Shown here piece after piece: positions 16,371 to 25,216 of a stretch of DNA of 64,000 nt. Source of the stretch: UBA1563 sp041671545 (GTDB lineage: Bacteria > Bacteroidota > Ignavibacteria > Ignavibacteriales > Ignavibacteriaceae); the NCBI GenBank assembly GCA_041671545.1, contig JBAZBI010000018.1:1-64000 (forward strand), read 5' to 3'. The position numbers and the translations under genes were made by a program. A model generated the notes under the pieces. The model was not told the origin of the DNA and searched no databases. It was given only the letters and a program-made list of their open reading frames with translations. How positions within the stretch are numbered: the stretch's first letter is position 1; each line of letters starts with the position of its first letter.

Positions 16371-17633
16371 ATGGATAAAGTAAATAAAGAACAATTATCT
16401 AAGCTATTTGGAATAAAGATATTTGATCTGGTCGATCAACAAAGAAAAGAGTTGAATGAACAGACAAACAAATTTGCTCAGAATAACATATTATCTTCTG
16501 GGATTGCAATACATGCAAGAATTGAATTGTTCAAAAAACATTTAAAAGAATTATGTGAAAAGCGGATTGAGTCTTATTTCGAAATTTTAGAAGAAGATCT
16601 TTTTATCAATGATAAGTTAAAAAATGATTTAGTTGAAGATTTACAAAATTACATTACTAGTTATATAAAAAGTAAGAATAGTAGTCTTAACGCTGCGATG
16701 CTGTCATCTGGACAAAAATCCGGTAGCTCTATAATTTTGGCACATGCTTCGGAATTGAGTAACTCTCTAGGTAGAGTTATGTCATACGCTATTGATGCCC
16801 TTCATCAAAAAACAAATAAACATAATTTTGCTTACCAGAAAAACAAGAAGAAAAAATTCCTTGAGGAATATGAAGAACTTGAGATGCATCAAAATGTTAT
16901 TATTTCTTCAATTATTGAAGCACATAGAAGTTTACCAGTAGAAAAGAGAGTGGAATTTTTTGTGACTATAGATTCTGGCGGTACTTCGATGTTACATCCA
17001 TCTTTCCTAAATGGTTTTCAAGATGTTTCTATTGTCGATCTTAAAATGATGGATTCAGTTGGCTATATAAAAATTGATAGTTCAAACAGTCCGCATGTAA
17101 ATTTTTCATTTAATCCCACAATGAAGGGAATAAAATATTACGAATTTATGAAACAAAATTATGTCGATTCATTTCAGCACGTTGATTCTGAAGTCATAGA
17201 TTATTTGTATAGTTCAAACTTTCCGATTAAGTATCAAAATGCTTTTGCAAAATGGAAAGAAGCCGAAAATTTGTTGTGGAAAGCAGAAAATCAAATCAAT
17301 TATTCAACGATTGGTCATTTATGCCGTGAATCCGTTCAAGAATTTATTGATGTATTAATTATCCAATATAATCTAGTTGAACAATATCCCGATAAGACTA
17401 AAACGAAAACAAGGTTTGATGGTATTCTTGGTTATAATAGAGATAAAATTGGAAAGACAGTATTGAAATTTCTAACAGCATATAATGATTATTGGTATAA
17501 TTTAATTGACATTATTCAGAGACAAGAACATTCGGGATTAAAAGAAGGTGAAAAATTGGGTTTTGAAGATGCAAGACGTGTTGTTTTTCATACAGCCATA
17601 TTGTTTTATGAAATAAATAAAATTATTAGATAA
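16371..17633 (+). CDS. Hypothetical protein with a possible C-terminal HEPN domain
   Basis: This 420-aa soluble, strongly AT-rich gene has no clear relative in the window. The N-terminal 200 residues are helical and charged. The middle holds a small beta-rich part (EFFVTIDSGGTS, VSIVDLKMMDS). The last 140 residues look like an all-helical HEPN-type domain: KWKEAENLLWKAENQ, then GHLCRESVQEFIDVLI, and near the end an Arg402-x4-His407 pattern (ARRVVFHT). HEPN domains are often RNases in defence or toxin systems, but the residue after the arginine is not the usual polar Asn/Asp. The call is inference. Isolated gene, ATG start, weak ribosome site, no predicted membrane segment. Confidence 0.7.
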   Translation: MDKVNKEQLSKLFGIKIFDLVDQQRKELNEQTNKFAQNNILSSGIAIHARIELFKKHLKELCEKRIESYFEILEEDLFINDKLKNDLVEDLQNYITSYIKSKNSSLNAAMLSSGQKSGSSIILAHASELSNSLGRVMSYAIDALHQKTNKHNFAYQKNKKKKFLEEYEELEMHQNVIISSIIEAHRSLPVEKRVEFFVTIDSGGTSMLHPSFLNGFQDVSIVDLKMMDSVGYIKIDSSNSPHVNFSFNPTMKGIKYYEFMKQNYVDSFQHVDSEVIDYLYSSNFPIKYQNAFAKWKEAENLLWKAENQINYSTIGHLCRESVQEFIDVLIIQYNLVEQYPDKTKTKTRFDGILGYNRDKIGKTVLKFLTAYNDYWYNLIDIIQRQEHSGLKEGEKLGFEDARRVVFHTAILFYEINKIIR

Positions 17634-17767
17634 CGGATAATGTTTAAATAATTAAGCAACACTTTGTAAAAGAAAAATGTGAAGAGAAATTTTAATTCAG
17701 TTATAAGACAGAGGCTTAGTAAGACTAGACACACCGCTTATTAGTGTTAAGAAAGGAGTTCTAAAAT

Positions 17768-18199
17768 ATGAAGACTATAATTCGAAATATTTTTTTGTGT
17801 TTCACAATTTCTGTTTTCATCATAAGTTGTGAGCACAGCACATCAACGCAAACAGGTAGTGATCTGCTCCATGGTTCATGGCAATGGGTTAAAACGGAAG
17901 GGGGATACTTCGGCACGGGAGGACCCAATAACACACCGGAAGCAGCCGGCTATACTATAAGAAAAATTTTCAAACCGGAGGGAATAGCTCAGTTTTTCAA
18001 GAATGATACATTGACCAATCAATCCAAATATTCTGTAATTAAGGATACATCCCACTCTCAAGAAATCAATTTACTCCACCTTGATGGGAATGATAACTAT
18101 CTCGACCAGCAAATCGATTTTCGTGGAAGTGATTCATTAATATTAAGCGATAACGCAATTGACGGCTTTTACTTTTTTTATATTAGAATAAAAAATTAG
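17768..18199 (+). CDS. Small lipoprotein, lipocalin-like
   Basis: The 143-aa product has a lipobox (VFIISC, Cys at about residue 21) after a hydrophobic segment, and then a beta-rich body beginning LLHGSWQWVKTEGG, a pattern typical of small lipocalin-like envelope lipoproteins. Function is unknown. It has a strong AAAGGAG ribosome site 9 bases before the ATG. It precedes a T9SS-exported propeller protein by 84 bp on the same strand. Confidence 0.75.
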   Translation: MKTIIRNIFLCFTISVFIISCEHSTSTQTGSDLLHGSWQWVKTEGGYFGTGGPNNTPEAAGYTIRKIFKPEGIAQFFKNDTLTNQSKYSVIKDTSHSQEINLLHLDGNDNYLDQQIDFRGSDSLILSDNAIDGFYFFYIRIKN

Positions 18200-18283
18200 A
18201 TTACACTATTTAAAAAATTCAAAGTCCAATTTTGCGAAAAGGTTGACATTAATAAAATCCATTATAAAAAACGAGAAGATATC

Positions 18284-20458
18284 GTGAAAAAGTTATGCTT
18301 ATTGTTTTTGCTCTATGTTCTCATTCCGTCCTGTTTACTCTACTCTCAAAATCCTGAGTGGATTAATTATTATAACTTTTCTCCATCTGTAAATGCTGTA
18401 GCTATCGAAGGAGAAATTGTTTGGGCTGGTGGAGAGTTCGGTTTAACCAAAGTTAATTCGGTGACTGGTGAAAAAACAATCTATGACAGAGCGACTTCCG
18501 GTTTGCAGGACAGCTATGTTCGAGCTGTACTCATTGATAAAAATGGTAATAAATGGGCGGGAACAGGATCAGTCTGGGGTGGCTTAACAAAATTTGACGG
18601 ACGTGTTTGGACACAATTTGTTAAATCAAATTCTGGTATTCCTGCGGACTACGTAAATACTCTTGCCCTTGATAGCAGCGGAATTATTTGGATCGGGACT
18701 TCGGATGGTTTAGGTAAATTCGACGGAAAAACTTGGGTAACTTATAAATCCTCAAATTCCGGATTACCTTATTATGCCGTAAATACGATTGCCATAGACG
18801 CAAACCAAGATAAATGGATCGGAACCAATGAAGGCTTAGCCAAATTCGATGGCAATACTTGGACTGTGTACAAAACCTCAAACTCCGGGTTGCCAAGTAA
18901 CACAATACAGGCTATAGCCTTTGATAGAGAGGGCAATAAATGGATTGGGACTAAATATGGCGGTTTGGCAAAATTTGATGGGACTAATTGGACAGTCTAT
19001 ACAATATCAAATTCTGGATTATGGAGTAATTCTATTTCTTCGATCGCTGTAGATCCAAAAGGGAATAAATGGATTGGAACAGATTATGGATTGTCAAAGT
19101 TTGATGGAACATCTTGGACGTTATTTAAACCGAGTGACTCTGGGTTGCCATCCAATAAAATAAATTCAATTTGCTTTGATTCTGAAGGCAATAAATGGAT
19201 TGGGACTGGTGGAACTTTTTGCGATGTCAGTCTTGCGAAATTTGATGAAATATCTTGGAAGGCGTATAATCTTTCAAATTCCGGATTACCTCGCGGAGAC
19301 ATTTCATCTCTTGCAATCGATTCTGCTGGAAATAAATGGATAGGATGTTATGACTTTTGGGGTGGATTAGTAAAATTTGATGGAACTACATGGACGTTAT
19401 ACAATACTGCCAATTCAGGACTACCATCAAATTATATTAATGATATTGCTATAGATAAGAACGGCAATATTTGGGTCGGTACTTCTATGGGTTTAGCCAA
19501 ATTTGATGGAACCATTTGGACTGTTTATAATGTTGATAACTCTCCAATACCTAATCACGAAATCTATCATCTTCATATTGATAAAACAGGAAATATTTGG
19601 ATGAGCACTGATGATTTTTTAGTCAAATTTAATGGAAATTCTTGGGCTGTATTCAGTTCGCAGAATTCTGGTTATTCGGTTTTACAGATTAGGTCAATTA
19701 CCACCGACTATGATGGTAAACTATGGATAGGGACTTATCGGGGATTATTAAGTTTTGATGGAATAACGTGGACGAGCTATACTACTTCAAATTCTGCTTT
19801 GCCTTTTGATTGGATTGATGATGTAGTGCTAGATGGCAAAGGAAATATTTGGATGGGTAGTGCAATTGGTTCAGGTATAGCTAAATTTGATGGAACTATC
19901 GGGAAGCTATATAATCCATTAACCTCAGGCATACAGAATAGATGGGTTAACGCTCTACTTATTGATAATAATGGAACTAAATGGCTCGGGACTAAAGGAG
20001 GAGTGATAAAATTTGATGACAATAAATGGACACAATATAGCACAGCAAATTCGCATATAATCGATGATGATGTAAGATCTCTTACTTTCGATGGAAAAGG
20101 AAATCTTTGGGCTGGAACTCACGGCGGGTTGTCGGTTTATCGAGCTGGTGCGAATCTCCCAAACGGGATAACAAAGAATACGAATATCCAAATAACTAAA
20201 TATGCCCTTTCCCAGAATTATCCCAACCCGTTTAACCCAAGTACTGTTATAGAATATAATGTGCCGAAGGAATCGCACATAAAAATTATAGTGTATGATC
20301 TACTCGGAAGAGAAATTCAAAAACTCGTGGATGAGAAAAAGTCGGTTGGCAGTTATAAAGTTGAGTTTGATGGTAGAGGTTTGCCAAGTGGAATCTATTT
20401 ATGCAGGCTTCAAACAAATGAATACAGTGAAACAAGAAAACTACTTTTAATGAAATAG
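18284..20458 (+). CDS. Secreted beta-propeller protein with T9SS sorting domain
   Basis: The 724-aa protein begins with a signal peptide (GTG start, KKLCLLFLLYVLIPSCLLYSQ). Residues about 30-630 hold around fourteen two-component-regulator-propeller repeats of about 43 residues, with the pattern INSIAIDxxGNKWIGTxxGLxKFDGxxWTVYxxxNSGLPSN. Such repeats fold as one or two seven-bladed propellers. Residues 645-724 are a T9SS type A sorting domain (NYPNPFNPST ... RKLLLMK). Unlike the usual hybrid sensors there is no kinase part, so this is a free exported propeller, perhaps binding a ligand or surface polymer. Confidence 0.92.
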   Translation: MKKLCLLFLLYVLIPSCLLYSQNPEWINYYNFSPSVNAVAIEGEIVWAGGEFGLTKVNSVTGEKTIYDRATSGLQDSYVRAVLIDKNGNKWAGTGSVWGGLTKFDGRVWTQFVKSNSGIPADYVNTLALDSSGIIWIGTSDGLGKFDGKTWVTYKSSNSGLPYYAVNTIAIDANQDKWIGTNEGLAKFDGNTWTVYKTSNSGLPSNTIQAIAFDREGNKWIGTKYGGLAKFDGTNWTVYTISNSGLWSNSISSIAVDPKGNKWIGTDYGLSKFDGTSWTLFKPSDSGLPSNKINSICFDSEGNKWIGTGGTFCDVSLAKFDEISWKAYNLSNSGLPRGDISSLAIDSAGNKWIGCYDFWGGLVKFDGTTWTLYNTANSGLPSNYINDIAIDKNGNIWVGTSMGLAKFDGTIWTVYNVDNSPIPNHEIYHLHIDKTGNIWMSTDDFLVKFNGNSWAVFSSQNSGYSVLQIRSITTDYDGKLWIGTYRGLLSFDGITWTSYTTSNSALPFDWIDDVVLDGKGNIWMGSAIGSGIAKFDGTIGKLYNPLTSGIQNRWVNALLIDNNGTKWLGTKGGVIKFDDNKWTQYSTANSHIIDDDVRSLTFDGKGNLWAGTHGGLSVYRAGANLPNGITKNTNIQITKYALSQNYPNPFNPSTVIEYNVPKESHIKIIVYDLLGREIQKLVDEKKSVGSYKVEFDGRGLPSGIYLCRLQTNEYSETRKLLLMK

Positions 20459-20614
20459 TTTCAAATATTTATGTTAGGAGTAACTCATATTACTTAAAAC
20501 TTGTAATTGAATTGCCTCGGCATTCAGAAATTGTGAGATATTCAAATAAAACGGTCTTCCATAGGAAGATAAATTGAAACGGTTGAGATACAGATCAACT
20601 TTTTTCTTTAACTC

Positions 20615-20628
20615 CTCGATTAATCGAG
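20615..20628. promoter_or_regulatory. Perfect 14-bp palindrome, possible operator
   Basis: CTCGATTAATCGAG reads the same on both strands and lies 30 bp before the start of the next gene, in an otherwise AT-rich gap (20459-20658). It is a candidate repressor site. No repressor is identified. Confidence 0.35.
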
Positions 20629-20658
20629 TTGATGATTTATTATATCAGGATTAAAAAA

Positions 20659-21579
20659 ATGAAAGATGAGAGTATAATTAATTGGTTACTTGAGGGAGAT
20701 GTTTCTATTCAATACCAGGTATATCGCGATTTGCTTTCCGAAGATCGCGAAGATTTAAGAAACAGAATTGCTACGGAAGGATGGGGTAAGAAATTTTTAT
20801 CTTTTCAAGATGAAAATGGACATTGGGGAAGAAAATTTTATCAGCCTAAATGGACTTCCACCCATTATACTTTACTTGATCTTAAAAATCTTGGCATTTC
20901 ACCTGCGAATCCTAGAATTAGAAAAACCATTCTTATGCTGTTGGATGAGGAAAAAGGTGAAGATGGAGGGATAAATCCCTCACATGAGATAAAAGAGAGT
21001 GACGTTTGTTTAAATGGAATGTTTCTAAATTATGCTGCATACTTTAATTCAGATGAAAGCAAACTTAAATCAATTATTGATTTTATCCTTTTGCAAAAAA
21101 TGGAGGATGGAGGTTTTAATTGCAGATTTAATAGATCAGGGGCAAGGCATAGTTCACTTCACTCAACATTGTCGGTGCTTGAAGGCATTCGGGAATATTC
21201 GATAAACGGTTATGGTTACCGGTTGCCGGAATTAAAGAAGGTTGAAAAAACTTCAAGAGAATTTATTCTGAGCCACCGGCTTTATTTTTCGCATCGAACT
21301 AATGAAATAATAAGTAAAAGCTTTTTAAAATTGTCTTATCCATCAAGGTGGAAATATGACATCTTGCGAGCGCTGGATTATTTTAGATCAGCAGAAATTC
21401 CTTTTGACGAAAGAATGAAACCGGCGGTTGATGTGTTATTAAAGAAAAGAAAGGAGAACAATTACTGGTTACTGCAAGCAAATCATCCGGGACAAACTCA
21501 TTTTGATATGGAAGATGTTGGCAAACCAAGTCATTGGAACACTTTACGCGCACTGAGAGTGTTAAGGCATTTTAGTTAA
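20659..21579 (+). CDS. Prenyltransferase/squalene-cyclase-like alpha-alpha toroid protein
   Basis: The 306-aa protein is taken from the ATG at 20659, which has an AGGA ribosome site. The upstream in-frame codons (from 20629) look like non-coding sequence. The body has terpenoid-cyclase/prenyltransferase toroid-like features: WGKKFLSFQDENGHWG, YTLLDLKNLG, KMEDGGFNCRF and HSSLHSTLSVLEGI. There is no DXDD motif and no signal peptide, so cyclase chemistry is unlikely. Proteins of this kind are common and uncharacterised. It may bind a lipid or peptide. It stands alone between a propeller protein and a metallopeptidase-like gene. Confidence 0.8.
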   Translation: MKDESIINWLLEGDVSIQYQVYRDLLSEDREDLRNRIATEGWGKKFLSFQDENGHWGRKFYQPKWTSTHYTLLDLKNLGISPANPRIRKTILMLLDEEKGEDGGINPSHEIKESDVCLNGMFLNYAAYFNSDESKLKSIIDFILLQKMEDGGFNCRFNRSGARHSSLHSTLSVLEGIREYSINGYGYRLPELKKVEKTSREFILSHRLYFSHRTNEIISKSFLKLSYPSRWKYDILRALDYFRSAEIPFDERMKPAVDVLLKKRKENNYWLLQANHPGQTHFDMEDVGKPSHWNTLRALRVLRHFS

Positions 21580-21615
21580 CCTGAGAATGAAAAATTTTCG
21601 AGTATAAAATTGGAA

Positions 21616-21644
21616 TTGACTGAAAAAAATATCCGGCGTAATTT
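21616..21644 (+). promoter_or_regulatory. Sigma-70-type promoter
   Basis: TTGACT at 21616-21621 and TAATTT at 21639-21644 are separated by 17 bp, 25 bp upstream of the next start codon. This is the expected spacing for a vegetative promoter. Confidence 0.5.
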
Positions 21645-21668
21645 TATTTCATCATTTAGGAGATACCG

Positions 21669-23204
21669 GTGTTAAAATTAAAATTCATGTTAACAATTTT
21701 TCTATTGTTGTGTAATCTTTTATTTGCGCAAAAGTCTTTAGACAGTTTAATGTACTCTTATCAGCAAAAGTTTTGGAGCGAAAAGGAATATGTTTTTGTC
21801 CAAGGAAGGTTGTGCGATTCTTTTAGTATCGAATTAAATAACATATATGAAGTCTGGAAGAAAAATCCAAAATTTATTGTGAAGTATGAGGATCAGCTTG
21901 ATTCTACCGATCTGACAAAGCATTTGAGTTTTTGGGGTCCGGCCAAATCTTATAAATATTTGGAAAAATATTTACCATCCGCATTAACATTAACCGAGAA
22001 TGGATTTAAACTTGGTTCGTATTTGTTCAGTGACTCGATGGACGCTATCAATCTAATTTCGTCTGAGGGAAACCGGAGATTTCAGCTTGGCAATTCTTTT
22101 GAGGGAATAAAAACATTGTGGACAACTTTCCAGGATATCAGCCAATATTTTGTTATGCAAAATTACGCGATAACCCATCACGGATTTCTAACCGATAATA
22201 AGTTTGATGTAGAACGCAATTATAATGTTGTCGCTTTACGAAACAAACAATTGAAGAAATATGAGACGAAGTATTATTCGTTTTTTTATGATCAGCAAAT
22301 TTTCAGCAAAAATCAAAACGTAGATAGTCTCTTTTTATTCGAAGACGCGAAACTTGATGATGTGATAAAACGATTACACTTTAATTCTCCCCAACGAAAA
22401 ATTGAATGTTATCTTTATAAAGATTTGGAACAGAAGTATTACATGTCCGCAACTCCCGGATTTGGTAATCCTTTCCCGAAAGCATTTCAAAATCATTCCA
22501 TCGGTTTTGGACCCGCGGAACACGAAAGCATACACGTCCTATTCGGAAACGCATCAACAATATTCTCGGAGGGAATTGTCGGGTATTATTATTCAACTAA
22601 AGACAGTATGGAATGGAAAAAGAATAAGTCGATTGTTTCTCAGCATCACGATTTTTCGATGAAAGATTTTCTTAACAATTCTAACAACTTTAATTTTTCG
22701 CAACTGTCTTATGCAGCTTCAGCGCATTTTGCAAAATACTTGATTGATACTTACGGATTAGAAAAGTTTAACTCCGCCGCATCGTTCCAAGATATGAGTA
22801 AAGGATTTAGGGAAACTTATAATAAATCTCTTGATGAAATTATTGAAGGTTGGAATGCATATTTTCAAAACAACAAAGTCGAATTGGGTGCAGAAAGAGA
22901 GATCGTATTTAAAATAATTGCGAACACTATTCCCGACACTTCCGCAATTTATATTGTTGGAGATAATGATCTTCTTGGTATGTGGAATGCCGGTTCCATA
23001 AAACTATTAAAACAAAATGATGGAAGTTGGACAAGAAAATTTATTTTTGCCGAAGGGACAATCCTTAATTATAAAATTACTCGTGGAAGCTGGGATACGG
23101 AAGCATTGGATGAAAAAGGAAATGTACCGCCTAATTCTGTTCTTGAAGTAAAGGGAAACGAAACGATCGTCATCGCTGTTAAAAAATGGAAAGATTTGAA
23201 TTGA
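21669..23204 (+). CDS. Exported metallopeptidase-like protein with CBM20-type C-terminal domain
   Basis: The 511-aa protein (GTG start, AGGAG upstream) has a signal peptide (LTIFLLLCNLLFAQ). Residues 285-289 read HESIH, a HExxH zinc motif, followed 12 residues later by FSEGIVGYY, with Glu301 as a likely third ligand, as in peptidase-MA-type gluzincins. Residues about 405-505 resemble a starch-binding CBM20 fold: VFKIIANTIPDTSAIYIVGD, then LGMWNAGSIKL and SWTRKFIFAEGTILNYKITRGSW. Joining a predicted protease to a glycan-binding module suggests an extracytoplasmic enzyme. Substrate is unknown. It overlaps nothing and precedes the metallo-beta-lactamase-fold gene by 26 bp. Confidence 0.85.
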   Translation: MLKLKFMLTIFLLLCNLLFAQKSLDSLMYSYQQKFWSEKEYVFVQGRLCDSFSIELNNIYEVWKKNPKFIVKYEDQLDSTDLTKHLSFWGPAKSYKYLEKYLPSALTLTENGFKLGSYLFSDSMDAINLISSEGNRRFQLGNSFEGIKTLWTTFQDISQYFVMQNYAITHHGFLTDNKFDVERNYNVVALRNKQLKKYETKYYSFFYDQQIFSKNQNVDSLFLFEDAKLDDVIKRLHFNSPQRKIECYLYKDLEQKYYMSATPGFGNPFPKAFQNHSIGFGPAEHESIHVLFGNASTIFSEGIVGYYYSTKDSMEWKKNKSIVSQHHDFSMKDFLNNSNNFNFSQLSYAASAHFAKYLIDTYGLEKFNSAASFQDMSKGFRETYNKSLDEIIEGWNAYFQNNKVELGAEREIVFKIIANTIPDTSAIYIVGDNDLLGMWNAGSIKLLKQNDGSWTRKFIFAEGTILNYKITRGSWDTEALDEKGNVPPNSVLEVKGNETIVIAVKKWKDLN

Positions 23205-23230
23205 AAATAATTTTTGAATGGAGTTTTGCG

Positions 23231-23962
23231 ATGAGAAGTTTAACGGGACTTGTTGTTTTTCTTCTGCTATCTTTTAGCTTATTAGCAGAAAATAATTTTC
23301 AAACCGATGTGATAAAAACATCCGCCGGTGATCTTAAAATAACTTTTGTAGGGCATGCTTCTTTAATATTTGAATTTAACAAACGGATAATTTATGTCGA
23401 TCCCGTTAGCAAGTATGCCGATTATTCTAAATTACCGAAAGCGGATTTGATTTTAATTACTCACGAGCATGGCGATCATCTTGATTCCAAAGCGATTGAA
23501 TTAATTAAAAAAGATGGTACAAAATTATTCTGCAACGAGTCATCATTTCCAACAGTGGCGGGCGGTTCTGTTTTAAAGAACGGTGAAACAGCTTCATACA
23601 AAGGAATAAAGATTTTAGCAGTTCCGGCCTATAACATTGTCAATAAAAGAGAAAACGGGGAGCTATTCCATCCTGAAGGAATCGGAAACGGTTATGTGCT
23701 TACGTTTGCAAACGTAAAAGTTTACATCGCCGGTGATACCGAAAACATCCCGGAGATGAGAAATCTTAGAAATATTGATATCGCTTTTCTGCCGATGAAT
23801 CTACCATACACCATGACTCCTGTAATGGTTGCAGATGCTGTTAAAATGTTTAATCCAAAAATTCTTTATCCATATCACACCGGAAATACAGAAGTGAATG
23901 AATTAGTTAAACTTCTAAAAGGTAAAAAAGATTGTGAAGTAAGAATTAGAAAAATGAAGTAG
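23231..23962 (+). CDS. Metallo-beta-lactamase-fold hydrolase, exported (UlaG-like)
   Basis: The ATG at 23231 has a GGAG ribosome site 7 bases upstream and opens a signal peptide (RSLTGLVVFLLLSFSLLAE). Earlier in-frame starts overlap the preceding gene and are rejected. The 243-aa product shows the THEHGDHLD zinc motif, AGDTEN and a late PYHTGN histidine, the order of UlaG-like MBL-fold hydrolases. Members act on various esters and phosphodiesters. A periplasmic location is implied by the leader. It probably forms an operon with the metallopeptidase-like gene. Confidence 0.88.
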   Translation: MRSLTGLVVFLLLSFSLLAENNFQTDVIKTSAGDLKITFVGHASLIFEFNKRIIYVDPVSKYADYSKLPKADLILITHEHGDHLDSKAIELIKKDGTKLFCNESSFPTVAGGSVLKNGETASYKGIKILAVPAYNIVNKRENGELFHPEGIGNGYVLTFANVKVYIAGDTENIPEMRNLRNIDIAFLPMNLPYTMTPVMVADAVKMFNPKILYPYHTGNTEVNELVKLLKGKKDCEVRIRKMK

Positions 23963-24039
23963 AATTATTGATACCCGTGATACCGTAAACCATTTATGGT
24001 TACGCGGTGCTGTTTGTGTAATTAGTAATATAAAATCAA

Positions 24040-24061
24040 AGCGCAGACTGAAGTCCGCGCT
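24040..24061. repeat. GCGC-rich palindrome, REP-like or terminator
   Basis: AGCGCAGACT and AGTCCGCGCT form a 10-bp stem with one mismatch and almost no loop, in the gap between convergent genes. GC-rich GGACTGAAGTCC palindromes of this type are common dispersed elements in bacteria. Whether it ends transcription is unclear, as no T run follows. Confidence 0.4.
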
Positions 24062-24114
24062 ACGAAATTCTAACTAATAAAAGATATTGGCACAAAGTGT
24101 CTTAGTAAGAAATC

Positions 24115-25158
24115 CTAAACCGTTGCAGTTTCAACAGCAAAAAGTTTTGTAAACTCTTTACCGCTTCTCTTTTCCCAATTCTTTTTGTGGTATCCGTAAC
24201 CGGCAATAAGTGGCATTGCAAGAGTAGCTTCAGCGAAAACCATTTGTTCATAAGTTGTTTCAACTTTTCCCCATGAGCTTGCTTCTTTCAGAGTAGAACC
24301 GGAAAGTCCGCCGTCTCTTTCATCGGCAACGGTAATTTGAACTGCGTATTTGTGCATCGGCGCATCTTCTTGAAGAAGATCAGCGGCAACAACAATGTCT
24401 TGTGTAAAGTTTTTTGGAACGCCGCCACCGATCATAAAGATACCGGTATCTTTGCTTGCTAATTTAATTTTAGTCAGCTCAAGAAAATCTTTTGCAGAAT
24501 CAAGTGAAACGTGTTTCTCCGGATTTTTTGTTTGGTGCATTACAAATCCGAATCCGGCGGAGCAATCTGAGAAAGCCGGAACAAAAATCGGAACATTCTT
24601 TTTGTATGCTGCGTAGATAACCGAATCATCAACTTTTGGTCCGCCGTTGTTATCTAAAAATTTTCCGAATTCGTATAGCAATTCGCGTGATGAATAAGGA
24701 CGCGGTTCTAAACTATCTAAAATCTTTCCGGTTGTTTCATCACAGATGCGGAGTTCTTCTTCATCAATGTATGTATCATAAATTCTGTCAATCATCAAAT
24801 CGCGGAGTTCGTTGTCATCGCTTGCAGGTGTTCCGAGATAATGTTTAAAGCCAAGCGCTTCAAAAAAATCCTGGTCAACCATAACTGCGCCGGTAGAAAC
24901 GATGGCATCAACCATGTTGTTCATAATCATATCGTACACAATTTTCTTTAAGCCTGCGCTGAACAAACTTCCGGCAAGTGTAAGAATTACGGTACAGTCT
25001 TCATCGTTCAACATCATATCATAAATTTTTGATGCGCGGTGAAGATTTCGTGATTGAAAAGCCATGCTTTCCATCGCATCAACAAGCGGAACAACATTAT
25101 GTTGTTTCATGTCAAAGTGCTGGATCGTCTTTTTTAAATAATCGGTTTTATTACTCAT
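24115..25158 (-). CDS. Deoxyhypusine synthase-like protein
   Basis: The 347-aa protein starts at the ATG at 25158 (AGGAAA upstream). It belongs to the deoxyhypusine synthase fold, with SAGLKKIVYDMIMNNMVDAIVSTGA, PIFVPAFSDCSAGFG and GGGVPKNF blocks. It keeps the catalytic lysine context (EASSWGKVE, equivalent to SWGK with Lys329 in the human enzyme). In eukaryotes and archaea the enzyme moves the aminobutyl group of spermidine to eIF5A. Bacteria lack that target, and some bacterial and plant relatives make homospermidine from putrescine. With aguA and aguB 10 kb away, a polyamine product is plausible. It is the last gene of a minus-strand run with a GNAT and an epimerase gene. Confidence 0.9.
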   Translation of the reverse strand: MSNKTDYLKKTIQHFDMKQHNVVPLVDAMESMAFQSRNLHRASKIYDMMLNDEDCTVILTLAGSLFSAGLKKIVYDMIMNNMVDAIVSTGAVMVDQDFFEALGFKHYLGTPASDDNELRDLMIDRIYDTYIDEEELRICDETTGKILDSLEPRPYSSRELLYEFGKFLDNNGGPKVDDSVIYAAYKKNVPIFVPAFSDCSAGFGFVMHQTKNPEKHVSLDSAKDFLELTKIKLASKDTGIFMIGGGVPKNFTQDIVVAADLLQEDAPMHKYAVQITVADERDGGLSGSTLKEASSWGKVETTYEQMVFAEATLAMPLIAGYGYHKKNWEKRSGKEFTKLFAVETATV

Positions 25159-25216
25159 TTTTTTCCTCGTGAAATTAAGTTTTTGGTTTGCAAAGATACG
25201 GCAAAAAAAGAAATAT

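Noticed and set aside
18242..18268. TTGACA with TATAAA as a promoter for the propeller gene
   Set aside because: The spacer is about 14 bp, too short for a normal sigma-70 promoter.
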